Assembly: GCF_040115645.1 (NCBI RefSeq)
Contig: NC_089570.1
Coordinates: forward strand, 1,364,001 to 1,428,000
Direction: 5' to 3'
Source: Euwallacea fornicatus
Lineage: Eukaryota; Arthropoda; Insecta; Coleoptera; Curculionidae
DNA: 64,000 nucleotides
Of the stretch, positions 37,939 through 49,823 are shown piece by piece (position 1 is the stretch's first letter; every line of letters starts with the position of its first letter). Below the pieces are notes generated by a model. That model saw only the letters and a list, made by a program, of their open reading frames with translations, was not told where the DNA came from and did not search any database. The position numbers and the translations under genes were made by a program.

Positions 37939-38665
37939 ATAGATATTTACAAACACTATTTGAACCATGAGTTTTATTTAAATTTGATAGTCATTTTCTT
38001 CAAAACAAAAATGAGGATCGCAATATACATGGTGTAAAGGAATGTTTTAAAACGTGAGAATTCTGTCTTCACAATGGTGAATGAACATTGCAAAATCAAA
38101 TTATTGAACATTTAAGGTAGTGTCACCTATCGGACAATAGCTGAACTCTTGCAGTAGACACAAACTCAGCTTTACGCAGTGAATGCATGCTGGCGTCATC
38201 TATCGGAATGCGCGTGTCACTTACATTAATTATTATCCTACTTGTTCCCTAATTAAAAATAAATAAAACTCTGACGATATATCATTCGGTTGAGACACCA
38301 GAATAAGCTTTTGGATAATAAATTATTACATGACACCACTAGTGACTTAATCCCGTATAAGCAATGGTGCTTATGCGGTTGAATTATGTTGCGGAAGATA
38401 TCTGAAAACTTTGCTAATTCCAGGTTAGACAGACTCTCCCTCTGAACGCTATAATAGGGGCTCAAGATCTCATATCAATTTCCATCTTATCACAATAATT
38501 AATTAACAACAGATATAATTAACACATTAATTCTTATCTAATCTACAATTACTTGTTGTGTTCCTAACCGATTTAGTTTGTTGTAGCTCTATGTTTGTTA
38601 TATGGTGCTTTTTGTAAATAGTGGCGGATTTACGTGCCCTTCTAGTGAAACCCAGAGTCACCAAA

Positions 38666-40337
38666 ATGGCTCACCCTAAACTTGACATTGACGCAATTAT
38701 CAAGAAACTTACTGGACCTGAAGGTAAGTGTTTGGTTGATCAAAAAATGAAAAGCACGTGATTAGTGTGTCTTTGTATGAATTTTGATTTCTTGGCCATA
38801 TAGTTAAAACAAACGTCTAAGTGCCTTTTTAATTCTTAAAATAGTGGCACTAAAGGTGGGTTTATAGCTCTTGATTGCAGTAAAAAATCTAACATTAATC
38901 ACTGAGATTCTTTGTTGAATCAGCTCCGGAGTATCATAGTCCCATATTTCAAAGTAAACCAATAAAATAATCTGCCGCAAGGATAATTCAGATATCTTAT
39001 CACCTATTAGGTTTGTTTGAAATGCAACTTATAAATTGTCATTAATAGAGATTTTATTAGATTTTATTAAGGTAATGACAATTGGTTTAAAAATATCTAG
39101 ATGGGTAGTTTCCTACAGATTCCATGTAGGAAAATTTTCCAAATAGATTGTGAGAAAAAATTGTCATCTACCAGGACGCGTTTTAACTAACTCCCCCAGA
39201 AATTCTTTTACTAGCTTTTAAGATCTTAAACTGAGCTTTGTCGATTAAAAACTTATATGTTTTAGTACGAGATGTAAAGAAAACTAAAATGATCAATTTA
39301 CCAGAAGGAGATATTAAGAATTTATGCCAAAAGGCACATCAAATATTCATGAGTCAACCCATGCTTTTAGAACTGGAAGCACCCATTAAAGTCGGTGGTA
39401 AGTGCTCTTACTCCTTTCAAGCTCATCGTCTAAATACATTCATATATACAGGAGATATCCATGGTCAATACAACGACCTGCTCAAACTCTTTCAGTTTGG
39501 TGGGTTCCCTCCAGACTCAAATTATTTGTTTCTTGGAGATTATGTCGATAGGGGAAAGCAATCTCTCGAAACCATGTGTCTCCTGTTAGCTTATAAGATT
39601 AAATATCCAGAAAATTTCTTCTTGTTAAGAGGAAATCACGAAGCAGCTCAGGTTTGTAAATTATATGGATTTTTCGACGAATGTAAACGAAGATACAACA
39701 CGAAGTTGTTCAAAACCTTTACGGATGTTTTTAACGTTCTACCAGTAGCAGCTATCATTGATGATAAGATCTTTTGCTGCCATGGTGGCTTGAGTCCTGA
39801 TCTTTTACACATAGGGCAAATCAGAACTATTCCTAGGCCTATTGATGTTCCAGCTCAAGGTAAGTATTCCTGTTACATTGCTACATCGTCTTTAAACGAC
39901 CACACTTATTTTAGGCTTACTTTGTGACCTTTTATGGTCAGATCCAAGCAAACAATTCGGCTGGACAGAAAATGATAGAGGAGTGTCATTTTCTTTTGGT
40001 CCAGATGTGGTCAATAAATTCTTGCAAAAGCACGATTTTGACTTAATTTGTAGAGGTCACCAGGTTGGTAATGCATATTAGGTTAATCATATTTTTGTAT
40101 GGTTTTGTATGGCAACATTTAGGTGGTAGAGGATGGTTACGAATTCTTTGCACAAAGAAAATTGATAACGATATTTTCGGCGCCTAATTATTGTGGCACT
40201 TTCGACAATGCTGGAGCTTTGATGTCCATCAACGAAGAGCTTTTGTGCTCATTTCAGGTATAGCATTTGAATCAAACCTCAGAAAAAAATGCAAATTTTC
40301 TGATTTGCAGATTCTGACTCCAAGGAAAAGAAAATGA
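38666..40337 (+). CDS. Divergent PP1-type serine/threonine phosphatase
   Basis: Six coding exons: 38666-38723, 39266-39397, 39452-39859, 39915-40063, 40123-40257, 40311-40337; 302 residues against about 327-330 for standard PP1. All metal-site motifs are present: GDIHGQ (Asp65, His67), GDYVDRG (Asp93), GNHE (Asn125, His126), CCHGGLSPDL (His174), HQVVEDGYEFF and SAPNYCG. PP1-specific stretches such as LFLGDYVDRGKQSLET and DECKRRYN place it in the PP1 group rather than PP2A. It differs from canonical PP1 at usually fixed sites: NHEAAQ for NHECAS, RGHQ for RAHQ, YCGTFDN for YCGEFDN, one residue shorter at SKQFGW, and the C-terminal tail is replaced by a short basic RKRK end. It is probably an active, specialised paralogue; the introns show it is not a recent retrocopy. 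Polyadenylation signal at 40480. Confidence 0.92.
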
Positions 40338-41484
40338 GGATTACTGAAAATGCCATGAACGTGCTCTGCTGCCCCATTGTTAGATCATTAGAATAGTAAA
40401 TAGGTATGTTAAAACATTTGGTTAATTCTATCACATAATATCTCAAAAGTAGTGTGTATTAATGTAAATGCATTTTAATAATAAAAATGTCAAGATTTCG
40501 AGGTTTAAAGCTAAATATTTTTGATCCTCTCGCTCCTATGATCCTGCGCGATTTCATCACAGTTTTCCTTATAACCTATACTCCGCATGCAATGAGCATT
40601 TGCTTTTGCGTTCCCCGTAGTGGAAAATATGTTTAGCGAAAGCGCATAAAAATAAAATTGCAAAGTAGAATTGACAGTAATAATTTTGCTGTAAGTGATT
40701 CGAGGTTGTCTAAAGTTTAAGTACATGGGGAAAATTGCATGAGGTAAGAAGAAATCAATAAATAGCAAGAATATAATATGGAATTGGCACAGGCTATATA
40801 GTCAGAAAATTTCTAGTTACTGATATAAGTCGTAAAGATACTAATCAATTTATACTCGGCTTAAAAAAAATCTACTTTAAAAGGGCGTAGTTACTATGGA
40901 AAGATCCTACCTATCCCTATGTCGGTATCCATATTGATCTTACCTCACCTTGTCACCACACAAGATGCTACAAATTTTTTCACATATTCTGCATCTGCAC
41001 ATCAAAATATTTAGGCATTAAAGTGATTCTTAATTTCAGACAGGTATCTTGATAATATGGTGAATTCAAACTTTTGCTAGACTTCATGTTATTGTGGCTT
41101 AATTACGATCTTTACTACATGAGAAAAAAATCTAGTTTATAAGGGCTCCTTACATATTCTTATATCATTTTTCATTTATATCTTACTTTACCTTGTTATC
41201 ATACAAATTACAATACAATTTGTCATTTATTTATCATGGATAAATTGAAACAGACAGACGTGAAAGTATTATTTAAATCCCAGATAAGTTTCTTGATAAT
41301 TTGGTGAATCAATAAATAGTAGCGTTCATGATATTGTGGTTTGATTATGATTTTTAATGCATTTGCTTAGCTAAAAACCATCAATCATCTATTGAGTAAC
41401 AATTACTTGAGTGATTGTGCTATTTATACAAAAAAACTTATGAAACTGATTCTAATTTTTTTTATATTAGAGACGACTTTCAAA
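40338..41484. other. Spacer between the PP1-like gene and HDAC11
   Basis: This AT-rich interval holds the PP1-like 3' UTR, a diverged 243-bp tandem duplication (listed separately), and just before the HDAC11 ATG a TTATATTAG that could be a 5' UTR splice acceptor. No coding signal. Confidence 0.55.
40860..41355 (+). repeat. Diverged ~243-bp tandem duplication
   Basis: Matching landmarks are spaced 243-244 bases: CACCTTGTCACCACACAA (about 40946) with ACCTTGTTATCATACAA (about 41190); CTTGATAATATGGTGAAT (41048) with CTTGATAATTTGGTGAAT (41292); TTATTGTGGCTTAATTACG with ATATTGTGGTTTGATTATG. An AAAAAAATCTA(C/G)TTTA(A/T)AAGGGC block starts each unit. Confidence 0.65.
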
Positions 41485-42801
41485 ATGCATACCTTATACT
41501 TAAACATTACCAAAGAGCAACTGCCTATAATCTACAGGAAGGAATATAATGTTAAATTCTGTGGACTAGAAAGACTTCATCCTTTTGATACGAGGAAATG
41601 GGGGAATATATTCAAGGTAATTTTTATCTGCCCACATTTCGATATCTTGGTAATCTTTGATACAGATATTAACAGAAAGCGGAATTTTATCAAAAAACAC
41701 TGTCGTAGTGCCCAACGAAGCAACTAACGAGCATCTTTCGATGGTTCACAAGAAAAAATACCTTAAAAGCCTTAAGGTGCGCTTTGTCTTTATCACAAAA
41801 AGTTTGTATGATCGCTCTTGTTGTTTATTTATAGTGCAGCTTCAAAGTTGCCCAGATTGCAGAAGTGGCTCCTTTAATTCTGGTTCCAAATTGTCTAATT
41901 CAAAAGGCGTATTTAAGACCCATGAGGTAAAAACGAATTAAATCTGCTTTCGTATAATCAATGTATTTATTCTTTTAATAGATTTCAGACCGGAGGTTCA
42001 ATTCTTGCAGGTAAATTAGCACTAGAGCGAGGCTGGGCCATTAATATAGGAGGAGGATTTCACCACTGCTCCTCATCCAAAGGTGGCGGATTTTGCGTCT
42101 ATGCGGACATAACTCTGCTTATTCATTTTCTATTTTACCACTTCCCAAAGCAGGTTCTTTTACGTTCATAACTCAAGGACTAAAAGAAATAAATTTGTTT
42201 TGCAGGTGCAGAAAGTTATGATAGTAGATTTAGATGCCCATCAAGGTAATGGCTACCAAAACGACTTCAAAGACAACGATACTGTTTATATTATGGACGT
42301 TTATAATAAATGGATTTACCCTAAGGATATTAGGGCCAAAGAGGCTATCAACAAAAATGTCCCTTTGGATTATTACACTGATGACGAATTGTACTTAAGA
42401 ACAGTAAAAAGGCACTTGAAGCCTAAAAAAATCGATAAAAGCATTTTAATCATTTATTTCAGAAATTTCCTTGAAGCTCTATGTGAATTTACCCCTCACA
42501 TTATAGTGTATAACGCTGGAACTGATGTACTTGCCGGGGATAAATTAGGTGGATTATCAATATCTGAACAGGTATGCCAAAGCTTTAATCAAATTAATAT
42601 TTGAATGCATAGGATTTTTTTCTTTAGGGAATAATCTCAAGAGATGAATTTGTCTTCCAACAAGCCCTTTCGAGGAAAATTCCAATTGTGATGCTCACCA
42701 GTGGTGGATATCAGAAGAAGACTGCTAGAGTTATAGCTAACTCGATATTGAATTTGTACGAACTAGGACTTATCAATAATTCGCAAGAATATTATTTTTA
42801 G
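41485..42801 (+). CDS. HDAC11: Histone deacetylase 11 (class IV HDAC)
   Basis: Six coding exons: 41485-41616, 41666-41776, 41835-41926, 41982-42153, 42206-42571, 42628-42801; 348 residues, the family's usual size. HDAC11 is a zinc-dependent deacylase (long-chain fatty-acyl lysine activity is known for the family). Seen: GLERLHPFDTRKWG, ERGWAINIGGGFHHCSS with the catalytic His pair (139-140), VDLDAHQGNG with zinc ligands Asp179 and His181, YIMDVYN, NAGTDVL..GDKLGGLSIS (second Asp ligand) and TSGGYQKKTARV with the catalytic Tyr. Exon 5 carries a 42-nt in-frame stretch (42421-42462) with no counterpart in other HDAC11 proteins; it may be an unspliced or weakly spliced mini-intron. If it is removed, the protein is 334 residues. 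The ATG at 41485 matches the family N-terminus. Confidence 0.94.
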
Positions 42802-44631
42802 GCGGTATAATTTGCAAAGTACTGAGCACCCGTAAAATAAGTTTTATACCTATATACACGGTGTCCCTGAAATGACTTTATCTTGACCAAAAATTCATGT
42901 ACCAAAAATAAGGCATTCTAGGCAAACTTACCTACATATATTCAATGTTGCTTCGGTAAAATTGTCAAATTAATATCTTTTTTCGAAATAATTATTAAAC
43001 GCTTTTATCGATTTTCACCAATTTTGGAATTAAAAATTACTACATAAATTGAGCTATTTTGACATGAACAGAATATTTTTTGTACGTGGATATGTTAAGA
43101 ATGGTGCTGAGTTCGTAAATTCAAATTTACATTTTTCTTACCCTTCTGTGCGAATGACTAATTTTTCTTCTGCCAAAAACTGACTTTATTTTGAAAATTG
43201 TTTGTTACTTGCAAAATTTTAGTCGGGCATAAAATTTCTCTACAAGAAATCATTTACGATACCTTGCAAGTCATCATTGTTGTAAAAACAATGTTAACAA
43301 AAATGTGTTTCAGTTTCCATGCAACTATAAAATAAACATCCCGTACTTCTGACATGTCAATAGTTTTTACTGTAATTGTCGATTGAAGTTGAGTTCCTAA
43401 TAATTCCCAACATAAAAATAATTGGTAAAAATGCTTTCATGAGTTCCATCTAGAGGGAGAATTATGTTTATATATTTGTTGCAAATATTTAAATAATTGC
43501 CCGTATAAATCAGAAACGTAAATTCCAAATTCTGGACATTTTCGTGAAGGAAATTTTTCCTACAGAATCATCACATGGTACTAATCGCTATTGTTTATTA
43601 GATCTCAAGTATTATACAACTCTCAAAGGCCTAATAAATGGTAAACAAAAGATGTCAGAAAAAGAAGGTAACTTATAAAAAAACTATAATAAATTGAGTG
43701 TTTTATTTATCCTATTTGTGAATAATCCTATTAAAAAATAAACAGAATATATACATAAGCAAAATGAATACCTCCCCCCCTCAAGAAAATTTTCTAAAAA
43801 TCTTCGAAAACTTAGATGTGCTACTTATCGGTTCAGTGGACTCACATCGGGCCGATATTGAGCGTGGATATCTTGGTTAGAGTCGCAGAGCCTTGAAAAG
43901 GCACTTTTTTCGAATAGTTATTTTTGGCATCAAAAATTCGCAAAAATTGACGACAAAGATGATGCTATATCTCGAAAACTTTACAAGTTTGTTAGTTATT
44001 TATAATAACATTTATTTGTAATTGACAAGAGGAAGTAAAAACAATATTAATTTGAAAATTTTGGCATTCTATAGCGACAACACGAAGCAACATTGTATAT
44101 AGGTAAGTTTGTCTAAAACGCCTTATTTTTGGTTCAGGAATTTTCGGTAAAGCATTGTACAGTTATTTCAGGAACACCCTATATATTGGAGTAGACTGAT
44201 TGAGTGAATCAGTATCCAATGTAAGTATATACATGGATTAGTTTATGAAGCCTTTACTGATGTTTTTTCTCGATTATATCGTTAGGAGATTGGCAATAAG
44301 TAAAGATTATTCGAGGTTTATTAATACATATACTGTAGATATAGGATATCAGCAACTAAAAGTCCAGACAAACATACAAAAATATCTTTATTGGCTCCTC
44401 ACCTTTTACAAGAATGAACACTGTGTGTGCTAATACAATGTTTAAATTCATACAAATTACGAAATTATATAAAATATGTCACCGAGAGCTAATAGTAAAG
44501 CTCTGCAATGACTGCAAATACTGATGGAAATCCTGCTTCTGTAGCAGTTGCTTATATTTGTTTTTTGGTTTATTTTTACAAAAAATACATTGGAATGTTC
44601 GTTTTATCCAACTTTTCTCAAACACCAGAAC
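42802..44631. other. Spacer between HDAC11 and the P5B ATPase
   Basis: Almost all of this interval is one inverted-repeat element (about 42851-44192) plus the 3' ends of two convergent genes. On the minus strand an AATAAA near 44571 can serve the ATPase. Confidence 0.6.
42851..44192. mobile_element. Non-autonomous element with ~130-bp terminal inverted repeats
   Basis: The left end (about 42851-42985) and the reverse complement of the right end (about 44050-44192) align over roughly 130 bases with few gaps: TATATA, GGTGT(C/T)CCTGAAAT, CCAAAAATAAGGC, CAAACTTACCTA, CAATGTTGCTTCG and CAAATTAATAT occur in the same order. The ends face TATATA on both sides, consistent with a TA-rich target duplication. 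The interior of about 1 kb has no meaningful open frame, so it is a MITE- or foldback-like element moved in trans. The family was not identified. Confidence 0.8.
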
Positions 44632-47600
44632 CTAAAATTTGCATTTTCGTACTACTTGGAAATTATCAAAAGCCAAAAAAGAAAATACCTCTATAACACC
44701 GGCGATAATGAAATGAACTGCTGGAAATGCCAGGAGTGTGAGCTTAAAATGAACTTTATCAACTTCGTTGGGTTCTACGTAAATTAGCTCCATAATTTCT
44801 GCGAATTTCTTAGAAGGATTGAGCATCATCCATGTGATGAAGGCAGTTAAAACTAATACATTCCACACAAACCAAAAGTTTTTGAACACAACCTGCCTGG
44901 AATACACAGTTCTCTTTGTTGTATCACCTTTTATTCCAAAACCTTAACCTCATACCTGTAAGGCTTTCCTTTGGATAGATGCCAGGCCAAAATCACATAC
45001 TGATAACAAGAAATCGTGAATAAAACGGTATTTTCCCATGATTCGATAACCTCTTCATGAGTGTCCTCCTTGATAGGTTGGAACCAATTTTGCTGGTACA
45101 AATAATACAAAGCCCCCAATTGAAAAGCTACGCATGTTATAATTTGAAGTATCAAGGGGAATAAGTTCTTTGCGGACATCAGGGAAGACATTGGTCGTTT
45201 TGAGTGTAACGTCCTCGAAGGTCCTGCATTAAATAAAATTTAAAAAATTAAGTTTTATGAATAAACTTAACTTACCTTCACGGCCCATTGTTACTGCCAA
45301 ACTGGTAGTGATAACTAAATCGATAAAGAGGAACTGAAAGTTTCCTAAAATGGAGTGACACTAAAAAGATATATTTTTGAGATCTGCAAGCTATGAAACC
45401 CTGTTTTACCCTCACTGTGTATAAAATAAGTATTGTAGTGAACTGAATCAAACTGTAAAGGGCCATGTACTTGAATATGGAAAAACTAGTCACTAATGCG
45501 CATCTGCCCTCTAAAATCAGCCAAATTAAACAAGATATATTGGGAATTCCTGAGGTAAATGGGGCTGCAACACTTGCTTCTGCGGGTGAGAGAGAGACTC
45601 CCACATGGGCAGCTTTGAGAGCCTTAAATGTAATCCAAGTTATTATAAATTGATTTATATGGATATGGAACCTACTCCACAATCATTTGCCCCGTCTCCC
45701 ACCATAGAAACTACATAATCCAAGTCCTGAAAAGACGTCACAAGTCGGGTTTTTTGGTCCGGTTGAAAGCGTGCAAAGATTGTGGTTCGGACCAACAAAT
45801 CCGCAATCAAATTCTCGTAATGAGTCCTTAATTTCGACCACGTTTTTCCGTCAATGGCAAAATGGCAGTTCTATGGAATGTTCTTGAAATACTTCCTAAG
45901 CTAATAATTATGAAAACTTAGCTAACCAAGTTATTATAAATATCGACTATTGCAACATCGGGCTGCACTCCACTTCCAGCTTTCTCAATTACAATACTAG
46001 GAATTTCGTTGATATTTTCCTGTTCGGTCACGCTTAAAATATAAATATCGGCGGTGGGATCCACCATGCCACAATCTCGAGCCACGGAAATTGCTGTCAT
46101 AATGTTGTCTCCTATAGAACAAGATTTAAAGAATGAAAAAATGCTTTAAAAGTAATTTTATTCAACCTGTAATCATCACAGTCCTAATAAGAGCTCTATG
46201 CAAGTCTCTAATCACGGGAATTGTCTCGGATTTCAGTGGATTTTGCAGAATGAGAAACCCTAGGAAATTTAATTCGCATTCAATCTGCAGATTAAATAAA
46301 TTATTTGTTAATAGTATTTTGAATTATTAATCAATATTTTTACCATATCCCTCTTGGCCTTTTGCGCATCTTTCCATTTAAATCTAATCGGTAATTCTTT
46401 ATAAGCCAAAGCTATGACTCTATAGCCTTGCGCTGTATAATGCCCAAGTCTATATTGGAAATCTATCGGGAGGGATTGAGGAAGGCAGAGATTATAAAGC
46501 TTTTCTGGAGCTCCTGAAATATATTCCCAATAAAACCTCCAACTTAAAGATTTTCTCTATATACCTTTAGTGAAACAAAACATATTGGGGTTCTCTAAAT
46601 CTTTGCAAATTACTGACATGCATTGGACTGTAGAAGAAAATGAGAATTCTCGTATCAGTCCAATTTGGAACGAATCCTGAAGGATTAATAAACGTTATTC
46701 TTCTTCAAAGTCGGAAAAAAAACATTCATTTACTTGGTCATTATAAATGTCTACATCCCCATGTTCTATTTTAAAGCGAATCTGCTTTTTCGGTGGTTTC
46801 ACCACTGTGGGAGCCAACATGTCGAATCTAGTGTTTTCATTCATGCCTGGCTCCTCTAATTCCTGTAAAGTTTCGCTTCTAAACATGAGAATTTCATATG
46901 GAGAATAGAATTTACCCATTTTGTGAACTGAAACATGTTCAAATCCAACGGATCCCCATTTAATTTACCCCCAATTCTTGTGAGAGAATGACAACACGCC
47001 ATGCCCTGCACAAATTTGCTCTTCATTTCTAAATTATAAACGCTAGTTACTGGGTCAAAAAATGAGGCGTTTTCGCTTTGAACCACAGAGCTCATAGTTA
47101 AACCGTCATGCGTTAGAGTACCAGTCTGCAATAAAAGAGATTTACTTATTTCAGAGAATATAAAGAAATTATGGCGGCTCTAAGCAACGGTATAATTTTA
47201 AAAGTGGCTATGTCACCTTATCGAAACAAGCTAATTTAATTTTGCCGCAAACATTAATGCGCAGAGGGCTAATGCAGTAAATCTTCAATTTTTTAAGCCG
47301 ATTGTGGCTGTAAACTGTTCCAATGGTCATTGCGGCTGGCAAAGCTGGAGGAACTACAATTGTCACAATATCTAAAGAACGGATAATAATGTCTTCCACA
47401 GAGGCCTGAAAATAAACACCTCTATTATTATCAAACAACAGGATAAAAAAGGACATTGACATGATCTCCATTAATGCCTTTATGTCCTAAATTATAATCT
47501 GTGTTAATAAAGTCTTAAAGTAGGGATTAAACTAGATTATACTTACATGACGTCTAATGTAAAGATATATGCAATAAGCCATTCCCGAAAAAGCCCAAAT

Positions 47601-49823
47601 AAAAAGCACAAAAACAAACTTAAATGCGTCTTTTTGGAACTGCAAGCTCACAGGAGTGGGAAATAGGATGCTTTTTACTAGGTTTCCTTTAGTGGTATCA
47701 AAACCAGTGCGAACTACTCTGGCCAAAACATTTTTCCCTCCATAATACCTAATGAGTCAAGACACATTCACCAAATATCCTCACACTAGAAGAAAAAAGT
47801 ACCTGGTTTGCAAAACGCTGGTTCCAGAGAAAAGTGTATGCCGCTTATGAACATCTGTAGAATATATTTCTGAGCTCGGGACTAAGGCAGTTTTAGTCTC
47901 AGGAACACTCTCCCCAGTTAAAACACTTTCGTTCACTATACTTTGCCCCGTGAGCAAAACTGCATCACAAGGCATAATATAATCAGCAGCAGGCATTACA
48001 ATTAAATCCCCAGGCACTAATTTCTCAGGATCTATTCTGACGCATTCGTCAGATCCCCCAACACGTCTCAGCACCGTCACCTCATGACACTTTGATGACT
48101 CTACAGTGTCATGAAGGTTTTGGCTTTGCTAATAATAGAAATACCTTCAAAATTGCTTAAAAACATGTTCTAAAAAGAATACCTTGCGAGTTTGAATTAA
48201 CGAAGTAATACTGGAGAATAGTGTTAGGACGACTACGCACCCTGCGTACAATAAATAATCGTCTAAGCACCACAAGATTACTGAGAAAACTTGGAAAACA
48301 TAGAAAGGGTTGAAGATTTCTTCGACGAATAGTTTCCAATACGATTTTATTTCTATTTCGATTTTGTTGAGGCCATAAAGATTTAACCTGTAAAAGCACC
48401 AGTACTTTCTCATGTCAATTAAAAAGAAATTCATTACATTTCTGTGTGATCCCCCTCAGCCAATCCATCTAAATTATCGACAAAATCATCGCAAGTTTTA
48501 CGACTCCACAAGAGCTGGGATAATGTTCCAAAGGCACCTCTATCAGGGATCCAAACAAATCGAGTGTGTTGATGGAAAAAATATTTAAGATCACCTCGAA
48601 TTCCCACATGGGCCAAGTTCACATAAATTTTGCATACCTGTTGAACGGTGAAGGTTTTATCTTTGTCTTTAACTAAAATATCATAAACATTGCTGGGTTA
48701 AAAATAATTTCCAACTAATAATGTATTTACCAAGGAAAAGTTCTGCTTCTCTAATATCACATCTAGTATACTTCAAATAGCACTTGATTTGTGGATAACT
48801 ATTGAAGACAAAGTATGGCACTGTGGCAAATAATATGCTAAAGAAGTGATAGAAAAAGGATTTTAAATGAGGCTCTTTATAGCTGTATATTCTACATAAA
48901 AGTTCTTGATCTTTTTCATCATAGATATCTTGGTAGGTTGTTGCATTGGTGAGTGAGGAGTATTCAGATCCTGGAAAAGTTAATTCAACAGGTAAACACT
49001 TTTTGGTTGCTTCCTTTAAGGGCTAATGATTTACAAGGCAGGCCTGTACAGCAAACAATTATAAAAATGTGTTATATTATTTCTATGTTTTTATAAATCT
49101 GGAGAAATTCCCACACATTCCAAGATACTCTGTTCATAGATTCTTTTCTCATTGGAGGTGAGTAATATCTCTGTGAGTCATAATACCATGATAAGTTTGG
49201 TAGTTTACCCAAGTGAATAATACCATCATAATTTGGTTGTCACCTTTGTTACCTTTGTTCTTTACAGAGTTAACCTCAATTTGAACTGATAATATTGCAA
49301 TTTTCAATCACCATTTGGATTTAGATATCACAAAATGGTAATTAAATAGAACTTTTTATTAATTGGAATGTCTTTTAAGAAACAATGGAACTTTTAATTT
49401 AATTTATTAGTTCTAAGAAGGGTCTTAAGGGCTCCATTATTGAGGCCTTGCTATGTTGACTAGGGAGACAAAATGCTTGTTATCTTGACGATAAAATCAT
49501 GAAAGTTATATTCAAGTAGAGTGGTCCACAATTTGGCTTATAATAGTAAAAAAAATCCAAGTCCAGATATCTTTGTGAGGATGATAATTTCCACTGAATT
49601 GATTAATGAGGGACAAGTAAGGCATTTAAGGTATTCCTTACCTCCAGGGAAATTAAGACACTAAGGGCTAAACGTCTGAAGCACTGGCAAGGTCTTATTA
49701 AGTTTTAAACAAAAGCTTATGATTATGGTAATCAGTTGAGTAGATGGGTACTACTAGGTAGTATTAATACTGAGCAATAGTGGAATAATTACAATACTTA
49801 CTTGGATATGTAGCAAAGCTCAT
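44632..49823 (-). CDS. P5B-type transport ATPase (ATP13A3-like)
   Basis: Exons, reading leftwards: 49823-49802, 48970-48731, 48672-48438, 48387-48183, 48128-47803, 47748-about 47547, a small uncertain exon near 47490-47460, 47405-47217, 47125-46916, 46862-46734, 46676-46565, 46513-46344, 46284-46167, 46111-45927, 45870-45676, 45622-45400, 45344-45276, 45223-44956, 44896-44632; about 1,120-1,150 residues. P5B pumps reside in late endosome/lysosome membranes, and ATP13A2/A3 export polyamines to the cytosol. Seen: LNPSK-type C-terminal helices, VNESVLTGESVP (actuator), VVPPALPAAMT (P5B hallmark in helix M4), CFDK joined across an intron to TGTLTHDGL (phosphorylated Asp), GDPLDLNMF, MITGDNIMTAISVARDCG, and VGDGANDCG. 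One junction around the M3-M4 loop (47400-47550) could be spliced in several ways. The start ATG at 49823 leads a 22-nt first coding exon. Confidence 0.92.
48971..49801. other. First intron of the P5B ATPase, non-coding
   Basis: An 831-nt AT-rich intron after the tiny first coding exon. No repeat or exon was recognised. Confidence 0.5.

Noticed and set aside
39398..39451. Open reading through the PP1-like intron
   Set aside because: The 54 bases have a perfect donor and acceptor and would insert residues between VGG and DIHGQ, which are adjacent in all PP1 proteins.
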